NCBI GenBank assembly: GCA_022497155.1
Contig: MU385772.1
Span: 218,121-282,120 of the forward strand
DNA: 64,000 nucleotides
Origin: Whalleya microplaca
Lineage: Eukaryota > Ascomycota > Sordariomycetes > Xylariales > Xylariaceae
Direction of reading: 5' to 3'
The position numbers and the translations under genes were made by a program. The number at the start of each line of letters is the position of its first letter. Position 1 is the first letter of the stretch. The notes below the pieces were generated by a model. It was not told where the DNA came from. It made no database searches and saw only the letters and a program-made list of their open reading frames with translations. Positions 45,056-54,843 of this stretch are shown here, piece by piece.

Positions 45056-48000
45056 TTGCAAGCCAGAGGATCAATTGAAGACTATATCGTAGAAGCTAGT
45101 CCATCGTATCTGCATTATTTCTCGTATTTAACTTGCAATCGTTCAACCGTCCATTCGGGATGAATTTTGCTGTCCCTTACATTCAGCTTGTGTATAGATG
45201 CGCTCGGGAATGGTGGTGGCGCAGCTGACATATCTATTGTCAAGTAATCCTACTTGGCAGGTTCCAAGTGGTTCCATTCGTTGCTGCGTGTCAGAGAACC
45301 ATAGGCCGTATCTCTAGCGTAAATGTGATGTTATAGTGGGAGCTTGAGAAGCTGAGCGCATTAAAAGCCTCTCCCTAGCCAAAATATATAGACTGGGACG
45401 TTAACGGGTCCGCATATCGTCAATTAACGTAAATGGGAATTTGGTGCTTCGGACCTTGCATAATCCCACGTGTGAAAGAAACAAAACGGAGACATACCTT
45501 GTCAATTTTGGCAAGCCACCACTAAGACTAATTCTTGATCGAAGTTGGTTCGCATTGTAAAAGTTGGAACCTTGGAAATGCATGTCATACATGCGAATTT
45601 CGCTCGGCCGCCTTATCCTCGATGCAAAAGAAACCTCCAAGAATACAATCAAGACTTTTTTCTCAAGACTCTCCTCCTGGGAAAGTCAAAACGCTTTGCG
45701 AAAGCCCAAATGCCGAATTATTAAATGTTGAAGGTTATCAAACAAGAAGCCGAGTTTATTCCGGTTGAAAGACTTATTGTACGTACGTTATTGTAAGAAC
45801 ACCGACAACTTTGATGATAACATTCCGCCACACTTGACGCCACCAACGAATTAATCGAACCAATCTTGCCATGTGTGTCGGAAATATCTAGGTCACGAGA
45901 GACCAAAAAGCTTGGTGGGAAATCTATTTTAGTCTGCTTACTCATCTTTAACCCCGTGATTTGTGCTCCGCCTCGGGCTTGTTACCGTGATGGCATAAGT
46001 GACGACGGCGGGCGAGGATAGATAGAAACATGAGGATCTTGACGAATCATCGGCAAAAGTGTCATGCTATTTGAAAATCATATTGAATTGTCCTAAGCTA
46101 GTGATCATAGCGATATGTTGAATGAAGCCTTGAAGCTATGACACGGTGTCGGAAGTTGTAACGTGATGATCCTGCAGACCAGCCTCCCAGCTGTAAGAAC
46201 AACATTACATGATGATATGGTCACCTTATCAGTATTAGAAGCTACGAGTAATCTATGACACCGTCGTAAGGGAATAAAAGTACGAGTATATGGCGGGCGA
46301 CCGTAGCGTAGCTGCAACTGAGACGGTTGATCAATTACTGGGTCGTAGCTTTTAACATACGCCCTATAGGGCTGAGTGGAGGTACGGGCTTACGTATGGC
46401 CGGCCGCCTATACATGTATATAAGGTGGCTTCGCCACCTTCCTATAGCTTCACCTTGTACTAATCAAGTCACTATACTCCTCATTACTTTGTCCCATATT
46501 GACAGTAGCAAATAACTTAGATTACTTGGCAAAGTTAGAATTTCAAGAACAACCTAATTTTGATACAGACCTAGGTGGCTAGTTTAATGCCTGTAACTAG
46601 AACTCTGGTAACATTATCAGGAAAATACATAGTTGGTTTATCAGTATCACGGTCGGCTCCCTATAGCAATCTAATGACCTCACTGTTTAACCCTGCCTCC
46701 TGTCAGTCTCTCGCTGAACACCTCGACTATTATGCTCAATTAGCGGAAAGTTTCATCTTTCTCCGCGGAGTTTCTGCTGCAATATAATTCATATCAATAT
46801 CGATTGAGCCCCAAATGCTACGATGAAGTCAAAAGACATCAAAATTCCACCCAGGCTATAGCACGGAGATCATCGGCGCCACTCTCTAGGAGGACTGCGA
46901 TAACGCTGGTAGAGCCTGACTGGTTAGTTACGGTAACGAAACTATATCACATGATATTGGGATATACTAGTAAGACCGTAATTAGAGTTGTCTTATGCCA
47001 AAATGGGACAAACGAGGATCATAGTGGCTAGTGCAAGGTGGAGTTATGCATGGGAGTAAAGTCCTTTTATATATACATGTATAGGTAGTGGCCAAACGTG
47101 GGTCGGCACCCTTCAGCCCTATATGGCGCATTTTAACATCTTGATAGGTATCTTAAACCTCGCGAATTGACAGTTGACGACAACCTTTTCAAATACTGAG
47201 GTGATAACTCTTACACATTTTAATTTATAATGTTATAATTATATTAACTATAACTACCTTATAATAAACCTTTAAATTTCATATATGTTAGCATTAGGGC
47301 CAGTTACTAGAATATCCCCTCGTGTATCTGGGAAACTGGTTCATATGGCTTTTCTTAGGCATCTTCGTCAGAGGACGCTAACGGTACTTGCGTGGTATAT
47401 GGCCAATTGTTATCAACTGAAAAATCCCCTTCAAAAGATACTGAATATAAATTACAGTAATATTCTAGGTCTTATTCATATCCCTTCCATTTAAGACTTC
47501 ATAAATGCTACATTTCGAGATGAAAGGGTTTGATTCCTACTTATGCATATCTGTGGTGGTTCATGTCTAGCAACTACGGCACAATTTATTATTATGAATT
47601 GAGTGTCTTAGCAGTTTACCATAGCTGTACTTCACCACTTCTGTTAAGTAATCACCGAAACACAACGTCTTAGTTTATATTCGGCAAGCTCTTCAAGTCT
47701 TACTCTCTGGTGGCCCTCACGAGCTACTAGTATACCGTTTCGTGTACCAATGAAAGAGTTTCAGTTTTTACTACAACTATAAAACATATATCTATGTTGA
47801 ATAAGATGTGCCTACCGTGATGCACCTGATTAACAATTATAAGAGTACCAGTCGAACTATAAGCGCGACCTGAAGAACAGTCCCGGGAACCTAGGTCAGA
47901 GCCCGAAACTTGAATCAAAGCCCACGACAGCACTAGAGAGCCATTTATATTTAGCTGAGGAGTTTTTGTTGCTAGGCAGATCATGACGCTCCAAGACCTA

Positions 48001-48921
48001 TATCGCTAGGATAGAGAATGCGGAGTAAAAAAGGAGTAAAATACAACGGAATCCTGAAAATTACACCTACGCAAGTGGAACAATGCTAATCTTCAAGGAA
48101 TTCCAAAATATATGTCACAAGCACTGCCAGTGTTTAAACCAACTCTTAAGTATCAGTGAATGTAAAGAACTAATTGCATCTTGCTGAACTCGTAGCCGAC
48201 CGTAACGAGCCTGGACCTCAGCATTTATCGGGGATAAGAAGCCAGCCAAGAGTAGTTTTAGAGCATAAGAATATTGCATTGATTAATAGGAGATGTACGT
48301 GCATGCTCTATAAAATGATATGGCTCTAAATGAGACTCGTAGCCTCATTGGCTGTGCCAAGTGAGATCGCAATTGATTGTACCTGCATCTGCGCAAGATA
48401 TTGGCCGGGGTTCGATGGCTGGACATCGAGTTTGTGTCTCAGGATGTCACTGCGTCTACGGAATGATTGGCTAGCGCTTCTTTCGAAGCTCAAAGCCGTT
48501 CCATGCAGATAGATGGCAAGAGTGGAGTGAGAGATTAGCATTACCAAGGCACAAGCTGCCATCTGAAGCAGGTCCAGTGGAATACTCGATTGGGCTTCTA
48601 CTTAAACAAGCAGGTTGGCCAAATTGCTTGCGGACCGAATCACACAAGGGAGGATAGTCAGTCGTCTTTAGCACATGATTTGACAGCTACTAGTACCACA
48701 GCAGCTTAGTTTTAGCTTGATTAAGAAGGTCTCTTGGCTATGAGCGTTGTAATGTAACCCTGATCCGTGGAGAAAAGCGGGACGTAACGCTGCCCTCTCG
48801 TCCACATGTAAACGAACGTGTCTCCGGATGACCTGAACTACAAGGGACATGAAAATGCTTTAAATAAGGGCGCCAACCCTTTCAAGTTTTCTGATAATGC
48901 GACACTGCAGATTACAACAAT
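45056..48921. other. Gene-poor accessory DNA
   Basis: Nearly 3.9 kb without a supported gene. It contains a perfect small hairpin, AAGGTGGCTTCGCCACCTT, at about 46424-46442 after TATATA, possibly a remnant of the same LTR-like family as 38531 and 44931, and a RIP-like AT patch at 47220-47290. The end of the interval holds the promoter of the RNase T2 gene, with TTTAAATA near 48860, about 60 nt before its ATG. Confidence 0.45.
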
Positions 48922-50151
48922 ATGACACTCGTTCGCCTGTTGACCGCCGGGTCTTTGACCGTGCTCTGTCTGGCTCGTTCAGTGCTTGGCGGCGCTCCGA
49001 AGACCTGTGCAGGTACTACACAGTTATCATGCCATAACACAACTGCAGTCGCCGATACATGTTGCTTCAACTATCCTGGTGGTTCGTTGTTACAGACTCA
49101 GTTCTGGGACACAGATCCTGTAGTTGGGCCGGATGACTCCTGGACCATCCACGGTCTTTGGCCAGATCACTGTGATGGCACTTACGACTCCACGTGCGAC
49201 AGCCGCCGTGCCTACACAAACATATCTGATATCTTGAAGGCATTCGGAGATGATGATCTCCTAAGCTACATGGAGGAATACTGGTTACCAAACGACAGCA
49301 CAGGCGAAGAGTTTTGGGAGCATGAATGGGGGAAGCACGGTACATGTGTCTCGACACTCGAGCCAAGCTGTTTCACGGACTACCAGGCCACCGAGGAAGT
49401 TTCCTACTTTTTCAACACAACCGTCAGCCTATTTAAGACTCTACCAACGTACAAGTGGCTCTCAGACGCAGGCATCACGCCAAGCTCAAGCACGACCTAC
49501 AAGCTCTCCGACATTCAGGCCGCGCTGTCCAAGAACCATGGCGGGGAGACGGTCTACATCGGCTGCAGCAGCAGCGCTATCGAACAGGTTTATTACTATT
49601 TCAACGTATATGGCTCTGTTGCCAATGGCCAGTTTGTGCCCGCGAGTCCGGACAACGACAATGATGGAAACTGTCCAAGCACCGGCGTCAAGTACCTCCC
49701 CAAGAATGGGGGCGGGTCAACGACTACAACCACTTCCACACCGACAAGCACGACGTCTGGCGGATCCTCACCAACAGCAACGGGGTCATTCTCAGGCAAG
49801 GGAACTCTCAATGCCGTCACCGGCGGATCCACAAAGGGCTGCATTATTAGTGGCGGGACCTGGTACTCTTCAGGAACATGTGCGACATTCACGGCCGCAT
49901 CTTCCGGAAGTGGCTTCACCTTGCAGAGTAGCAAGGGCTATTGCTCTGTATCTGGTGGCGAGTTAGCTTGCACCGCCAGTATAAGTAGCGCGGACGCCAA
50001 CATCTTCACTGCAGATGGAACAAACTTGGCAAATTCCGGTGGTAATGATTGGTATGCCGATTCTGTCCCTTCTGGTTCGACACAGGGTACCGTCTATTCT
50101 GAAAAGGGCTCGCATGGGACGACATTGCAGATACAATGGGCAAATGTCTGA
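48922..50151 (+). CDS. Secreted ribonuclease T2 with C-terminal extension domain
   Basis: A single exon encodes 409 residues. Residues 1-24 are a signal peptide. The T2 fold carries both active-site boxes: CAS1 WTIHGLWPDHCDG (74-86) and CAS2 EFWEHEWGKHGTC (130-142), with catalytic histidines near 77, 134 and 139 and the Glu at 135. Cys residues are numerous, as expected for a disulfide-rich secreted RNase, and N-glycosylation sites are present. A Ser/Thr-rich linker (about 270-292) leads to a C-terminal domain from GKGTLNAVTGG to LQIQWANV, found in many fungal T2 enzymes. The enzyme cleaves RNA through a 2',3'-cyclic phosphate, either extracellularly or in the vacuole. Fungal T2 RNases include host-active and cytotoxic forms. 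The catalytic residues are intact. Confidence 0.92.
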   Translation: MTLVRLLTAGSLTVLCLARSVLGGAPKTCAGTTQLSCHNTTAVADTCCFNYPGGSLLQTQFWDTDPVVGPDDSWTIHGLWPDHCDGTYDSTCDSRRAYTNISDILKAFGDDDLLSYMEEYWLPNDSTGEEFWEHEWGKHGTCVSTLEPSCFTDYQATEEVSYFFNTTVSLFKTLPTYKWLSDAGITPSSSTTYKLSDIQAALSKNHGGETVYIGCSSSAIEQVYYYFNVYGSVANGQFVPASPDNDNDGNCPSTGVKYLPKNGGGSTTTTTSTPTSTTSGGSSPTATGSFSGKGTLNAVTGGSTKGCIISGGTWYSSGTCATFTAASSGSGFTLQSSKGYCSVSGGELACTASISSADANIFTADGTNLANSGGNDWYADSVPSGSTQGTVYSEKGSHGTTLQIQWANV

Positions 50152-50619
50152 AAAGAACATATTAAGATTGTCATGTATTATATAGATATGAAATACATAT
50201 GCTAGGCACACATAACTTGTCGCATGCCAATAAACTTTAATGAAAGCATAGGCTGCAATATTGAACATGCGTATTGCTTAGGGATTCTAAGAATTGAAGG
50301 TCTATTAGTACCACTATTGAAAAGGGGAAGGGCGGGGGGAAATCGCAACCCTCCTAATTTTTAACTACGAAGTTAGGCAAAGGGCCAAACATCAGTCGAA
50401 CCCTTTATTATCTTAGCTTCATCGTTGAAGCTACCGGGAACTTTCTCTGTAAGAACTCCAATCACAGCCCAGTGCTTGTAGGAAGTGCTCAAATACGGTT
50501 CCTGAAGTGTCTGTGCTATTGACGAGTATTGGTTATAAATATCAGGACATACTCCATTATTATTTCTTCATCCCGTAATCAGGATACTTGAAATAACACC
50601 ATCGAGGATTATTAGCAAT
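50152..50619. other. Intergenic region between RNase T2 and the helical protein gene
   Basis: About 470 nt with no gene. It holds the RNase T2 3' UTR and the promoter of the next gene. Confidence 0.5.
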
Positions 50620-51297
50620 ATGCCGCACTCATCGCGATTTACCTGGCTAAAAACTCGCCTAGGTCAACACAGCACAAAGCTGCTCAGAACAACACCATCA
50701 AATCTCCGTCAAAACACACTACCGAGGTCTCCTATACAAGAAGCAATTACAGAAGAGGCCCACATCATAATTTCAGAGAACATGTTCACTGCTTCCGTCA
50801 TGATACGCTCCATGGCTTCCCTTGTCGTGCTCGAAGTTATCGAGGCCCAAGTTGGCACATTAACTACCGCGGCAGTAGCTCGCTTCACTGCCAACCATAT
50901 AATTCGTCTTCTTAAAACCTTCATATTACGAATTGAGCTTGCCTATCGCGGTAATTTAGAGCGCGTGGCAAGAGCTGCTTCTGCTCTCGCTTACGTCACT
51001 GAGATTAGAGCTGAAGTGAACGCGCTCGCAGTCATCTTTCATGTCAAGAACTCCCTAAAAGGTCATCATCGCGAAGATACTGTTACGGCTATTGCGAACG
51101 CCGAAAAATATGTCGTTCGCACCGTTGCCGATGCGATTGCGGATCATGTTGCTATACCTGGGTCTACAGAGTCGTCCGTCAGGGAATTAGTATCAGCACT
51201 TTCGACGGCAGCATCTCGAATGGCTTTCACTGGTGCGGACATCGTCCCTTTCGTAGACGACGACCCTCCACCACCTTACACAGAGAATTTGACATGA
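50620..51297 (+). CDS. Helical hypothetical protein with C-terminal PPxY motif
   Basis: A single exon encodes 225 residues. The N-terminal 40 residues are basic and Ser/Thr-rich. Residues 40-205 are almost entirely helical and Ala-rich (LVVLEVIEAQVGTLTTAAVA, RVARAASALAYVTEIRAEVN), with regular hydrophobic spacing that suggests a helical bundle or membrane-surface protein rather than a transmembrane one. The tail ends DDDPPPPYTE, a PPxY motif of the type bound by WW domains of Rsp5/Nedd4 ubiquitin ligases. No signal peptide is seen. The family is not recognised. The gene lies between RNase T2 and the RiPP cluster, but a role in either is not supported by sequence. Confidence 0.65.
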   Translation: MPHSSRFTWLKTRLGQHSTKLLRTTPSNLRQNTLPRSPIQEAITEEAHIIISENMFTASVMIRSMASLVVLEVIEAQVGTLTTAAVARFTANHIIRLLKTFILRIELAYRGNLERVARAASALAYVTEIRAEVNALAVIFHVKNSLKGHHREDTVTAIANAEKYVVRTVADAIADHVAIPGSTESSVRELVSALSTAASRMAFTGADIVPFVDDDPPPPYTENLT

Positions 51298-52281
51298 TAT
51301 ATTCCACTAGCCCCTTGGTTTCGGGATGGCCATCCAGAGTATTGTATCTTCTGTACCAGGCATCACTAAAGTGAATGGCTCTCAGCACTACTACCACTCT
51401 TGTCATATGGAAAAAGCCATCGCTTCATAGCATCCTACACACATCTTACTTTTCTGATGTTTCACAGTGTCCACCAGCAAACCTCAACTACTAGACACCA
51501 GTTCTTAGTTCGCAGGACATTCTCTTCTGTGGGTTCAGAACGTGCTTTTACGGCATGCGTAGCAGCTTGTACTATGTTGGACTACTTCTACGGATCCTTG
51601 TCATCAATAGAAGAAACTTCGGCTTTAGCAATTGGTCGACCGTTTTTGGTTATGTCCACAATGCTGCTTCATTCGGATATATGGTGTTGGGCGGCCCGCA
51701 TGCTATACTATAGCACATCTCCTAAAGGCTCTATGTACACCTAGACTTAGACTTGACAACAATCAACGGGTATTCATCCTAGTACTTCGACATATTTTGT
51801 TATAACACGGCAATATAATTCAAGACATAAATGTATCAAAGATATAGGATGAATACCCGTTGATTGTTGTCAAGTGTAAGTCTAAGTGTATCTAGAGCCC
51901 TTGGGGGATATACGAATATAGTACAGCATGTGGATCGCCCAACCTCCTATATTCTAACAAAATGTTATGGTTAAAAAGTAGTGAGACTATAGGGAGTAGC
52001 TTGTCGGATAGTATAGATGTAATAAGTGTGTTACTGAAAGACATATAAAAATCTAGAGAGCAGTAATACTTGTGTATCTTGTCAGTTATTTGATTACACT
52101 TGACGTTAATCTAAAAATCATTATCTTCACTGAGTTATTAAAACAATAGGTTATATATTTGACTGTGTAAATCCCACTGTCTCTAAAGCTAATCAAAGAC
52201 GAAGCTAACCTGCAACTACTGCTACGTTGAAATCCCTACGACAATGCGAGCAAGCAGTCATTTCCCCTCCCACGCCTTGAA
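51298..52281. other. Intergenic region dominated by an inverted repeat
   Basis: A 114-codon frame at 51400-51744 overlaps the left arm of the inverted repeat and has no recognisable domain, so it is not called as a gene. The remainder is AT-rich and without frames. Confidence 0.4.
51672..51955. repeat. Long imperfect inverted repeat with a perfect 31-bp core
   Basis: Perfect arms at 51751-51781 (ACTTGACAACAATCAACGGG onward) and 51845-51875 enclose a 63-nt loop. The pairing continues outward imperfectly: GGCTCTATGTACACCTAGACTTA pairs with the complement of TAAGTCTAAGTGTATCTAGAGCC, and GTTGGGCGGCCCGCATGCTATACTAT with that of ATAGTACAGCATGTGGATCGCCCAAC. Total arm length is about 110 nt. Mismatches are mostly transitions. 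If transcribed it would form a long hairpin. Confidence 0.8.
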
Positions 52282-52493
52282 TCATTGACCCTCTGACTGA
52301 GCGTACGAAGATTCAGAGCTAGTCCCGACCTGGAGCAACGGGTCCGATTCGAACTTGCCCCTCTTGGTGGCATAGGAAGACTCTTCATTGTTCCCAACTT
52401 GAAGCAACGAGTCGGACTCGAATGTGTCCCGCTTCGTCGCGTATGACGATTCCTCTGTGCTTCCAATGTGGAGTAAGGGGTCGGACTCAAAGT
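52282..52493 (-). repeat. Coding tandem repeat, unit 69 bp, three copies
   Basis: The exon is three successive 69-bp units encoding FESD(P/S)LL...ESSYA. Units differ at a few codons only in the spacer between Gly and Glu-Ser-Ser. This is the copy-number-variable part of the precursor gene. Confidence 0.85.
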
Positions 52494-52616
52494 CTAACGG
52501 GGTCAATACATACTACCGGTTTTCAAGAGTAGTTGAGAGAACGCACTGTTAGGCTTTGGGGCTGGAGCAGCAGCCGCAATCGCTACAATCAGTGGGAGGA
52601 GAAGGAAGCTCTTCAT
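52282..52616 (-). CDS. Candidate RiPP precursor: signal peptide plus three Tyr-containing repeats with Lys-Arg sites
   Basis: Two exons (52616-52547 and 52493-52282, a 53-nt intron GTGCGT to GTTAG) give 93 residues. Residues 1-17 form a signal peptide (MKSFLLLPLIVAIAAAA), followed by PAPKPNN. Three 23-residue repeats start at residues 25, 48 and 71, each beginning FESD(P/S)LL and reaching ESSYA. The first two end SSYATKR, with Kex2-type Lys-Arg at 44-45 and 67-68. The last ends SSYAQSEGQ and the stop. This is the plan of dikaritin precursors (UstA, PhomA and AprA types), in which secreted repeats are cut at Lys-Arg and the Tyr-containing core is cyclised. Tyr-Ala in the core resembles the Tyr-Ala-Ile-Gly of ustiloxin. 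The exact core here is inference. A TATA-like box (TATAAATAG, minus strand) lies near 52752. The UstYa gene diverges 800 nt away. Confidence 0.8.
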
Positions 52617-53419
52617 GGTGGATGGATTATTTAGCGATTTTTGGGGATTGTAAACCCAGCCTTACTTAAAACGATTCGTTACGAATATTGCGAGTGGATT
52701 CTGGTGATAGCCGAGGTAGACAGAGATTTGGTATGTTTCTTGAGCAGCCACCTATTTATATCCTTTTCAAGACCACATCCACACCATTTAGCGGCCGTAA
52801 TACCCGATAGATTATAGGGCTGATATTAGGATAATTGCGAAGTAGCGGCCTCCATACACGTTTGTGTCCCCCACTCCATGTCATGTTGGAACTCATCAAC
52901 ATGCAGATGCCTGGATATGTGATTGAGAACCGAACTCCAGTACAGCTTACATGCATGGATGAGTCCTCCCTAGCGATGTCACATTCCCACTTTGGCCAAG
53001 ATTCGATACATGTATCCTTGAACATACAGTATCCATTCTTAAGGACCTTCGGATCAAAGCATAACATTGGTCCATCTTACAAGCGGGACATGATTACCAG
53101 TGGGCTGTGTCATATGTTTCCCAAGCCAAAGTTGATATATGAATCTAGGAATTTGCAACAGCCACATCCAAGATAACAGCCTATGAGCTTAATCAGATCA
53201 GCAAGATATCACAATACTTCATGCGCTACAACAATACTTATGTTATGGTCCCATCCATACCTGATTCTTTCCGGTCACCCTTATCCTATACAAGCTTACT
53301 GCCTACGAGGTAAAGTCCCTCTCAACTGAACTACTTACCCACTGCATAAACATTTCATTTGACTCTTGCACACCTCTCAGCTTTCCCCTCGTTCTTTTTG
53401 AAGGTCATCAATTACTACT
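52617..53419. promoter_or_regulatory. Divergent promoter between RiPP precursor and UstYa genes
   Basis: About 800 nt separate the two start codons. It holds a TATA-like TATAAATAG (minus strand, near 52752-52760) for the precursor. No recognisable cluster-specific regulator site is visible. Overlapping frames of 103 and 113 codons on opposite strands (52756-53176) have no domain and are not called. Confidence 0.5.
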
Positions 53420-54335
53420 ATGCCCCCGATCTTCGCCTATCAGCCGCTTTCGGACGACTCCGTGGATTCACCTGCCGCGTCACTCACCGACGGCAAAGAG
53501 GAAGGCCATATAGAGTGTAACCGCTGCACCACTCACAGCCGGATACGAAGAAACCACTGGATTGCTCACGCGGTGAGCTTAATAGCTATTGTCAGCTTGC
53601 TGGTCCTTTTGATACCTTTCCGTGAAGGCACCCGCATGGCTGCAAGATGCTGGGACATGTATAATTACTACTGTGAGGAACCGGCGTTCCCCTCCACCAT
53701 CTCTGTGTCACATGCAAGCGCCACACTAACGGTTTTTCCACCCAGCCCCTGTCAATAGTGCGTTAGCCACTCAGCCCTACATCACAACCCGGTTCAACGG
53801 ATCACTCTGGTACGACTCTCCGTTCAAAGGGCCGCCAACACCAGCCGTCGAGGAGGCTTGGCATTCAATCATGCAATATGGGATGATTGCCGTATCCGCG
53901 GAGGACTACGAGAAGGTCAACCACTCAGTCCGCACGGCAGTCCAGTTTCCCACCGAATCCGGGGGCGGCTACATGGCGACGACGGTCGGGACGCACCAGC
54001 TGCATTGTCTGCACTTCCTGTGGCAGGACCACCATCGCGCCTCCTTCCCGGATGTTCTCCGAAAGGCCCAAGAAGTCCCGGAACTGTACGAGCGCCACTT
54101 CGAGCACTGTGTCGACTACATCAGACAGAGCATCATGTGCCAGTTCGACACGGGCTTGGTGACGTATGATTGGGTGCTGGAGCATCAGAATCCAACGCCG
54201 AATTCCAATGCTATGCACAAGTGTGTGAATTGGGACGTTGTACAGAGGTGGCTGCAAGACCGAGCGGTCGAGATCCCAGAGGGGTTTGAGTGGAAGCAGC
54301 CTGAGGGGCAGGAAAGCCTGCCGTGGAACCCTTGA
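53420..54335 (+). CDS. UstYa-family (DUF3328) oxidative cyclisation protein
   Basis: Two exons (53420-53672 and 53746-54335, intron with CTAAC branch point) encode 280 residues. Residues 1-47 are cytoplasmic, with a basic patch RIRR. One membrane helix lies at about 48-67 (IAHAVSLIAIVSLLVLLIPF). The lumenal part begins YYSPVNSAL and contains FNGSLWYDSPFKGPP, then the paired HxxHC motifs that define the family: HQLHC at 168-172 and HFEHC at 202-206, followed by VDYIRQSIMCQFD. The C-terminal half has KCVNWDVVQRW. UstYa/UstYb-type proteins catalyse oxidative macrocyclisation of ribosomal peptides in dikaritin pathways, and DUF3328 proteins also occur in other fungal pathways. The adjacent Lys-Arg repeat precursor makes the RiPP role likely. 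All His/Cys of both motifs are present. Confidence 0.92.
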
Positions 54336-54843
54336 AGGATGTTCAGACCTGCATGAGCTTTGCAGTGTGACCGATGCCGCCGAGCTCATGAGGGTGGTGC
54401 TTCGAGGAGCGATTGGCTGCGGGCAACGGCCCGTATACGACGTGAATGTCGGATGACCTTGTGAAGAGTGGCGAGGATGATTTACTATTGGGCTGCCTTA
54501 TCAATTGCATCAATCCATACATGATATGATGTACGATAAAGGTGGAAACGGCTTGTGACGAATGAACTGTTCAGGGGATGAGAGTCCCCACACTCGAATT
54601 GCCGTATTATTGCGTTTTTAATACTTAAAAGTAAGCTTAATTTAAAGTTTAAGACTAAAACATGTTGTAGAACAAGTAATTAATTAAAATACATGAGAAT
54701 GTAACTCTTAATCTATTAGAGTAGACTTTGAAAATTCTCTTTTCAGCTAATTATGTTAAATATAGGCGCTACATGTACCAACAAGTTGTGTGGATAAGCC
54801 TCTAGTATCACGCATCTAAACCCCATATATAGCAGTAATCTGA
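54336..54843. other. Convergent 3' interval between UstYa and MFS genes
   Basis: About 510 nt with no supported gene. It becomes AT-rich from 54600 and contains both 3' ends. Confidence 0.5.

Noticed and set aside
51400..51744. 114-codon plus-strand frame
   Set aside because: Its 3' end is the left arm of a long inverted repeat, and no domain is recognisable. A decayed gene fragment cannot be excluded.
52756..53176. Overlapping 103- and 113-codon frames on opposite strands between the precursor and UstYa genes
   Set aside because: I checked for a second precursor or UstYa copy: no HxxHC motif, no Lys-Arg repeats and no membrane helix.
53858..54389. Alternative-frame and antisense frames over the UstYa gene
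   Set aside because: They overlap the exon with both HxxHC motifs and clean splicing, so they are shadows.
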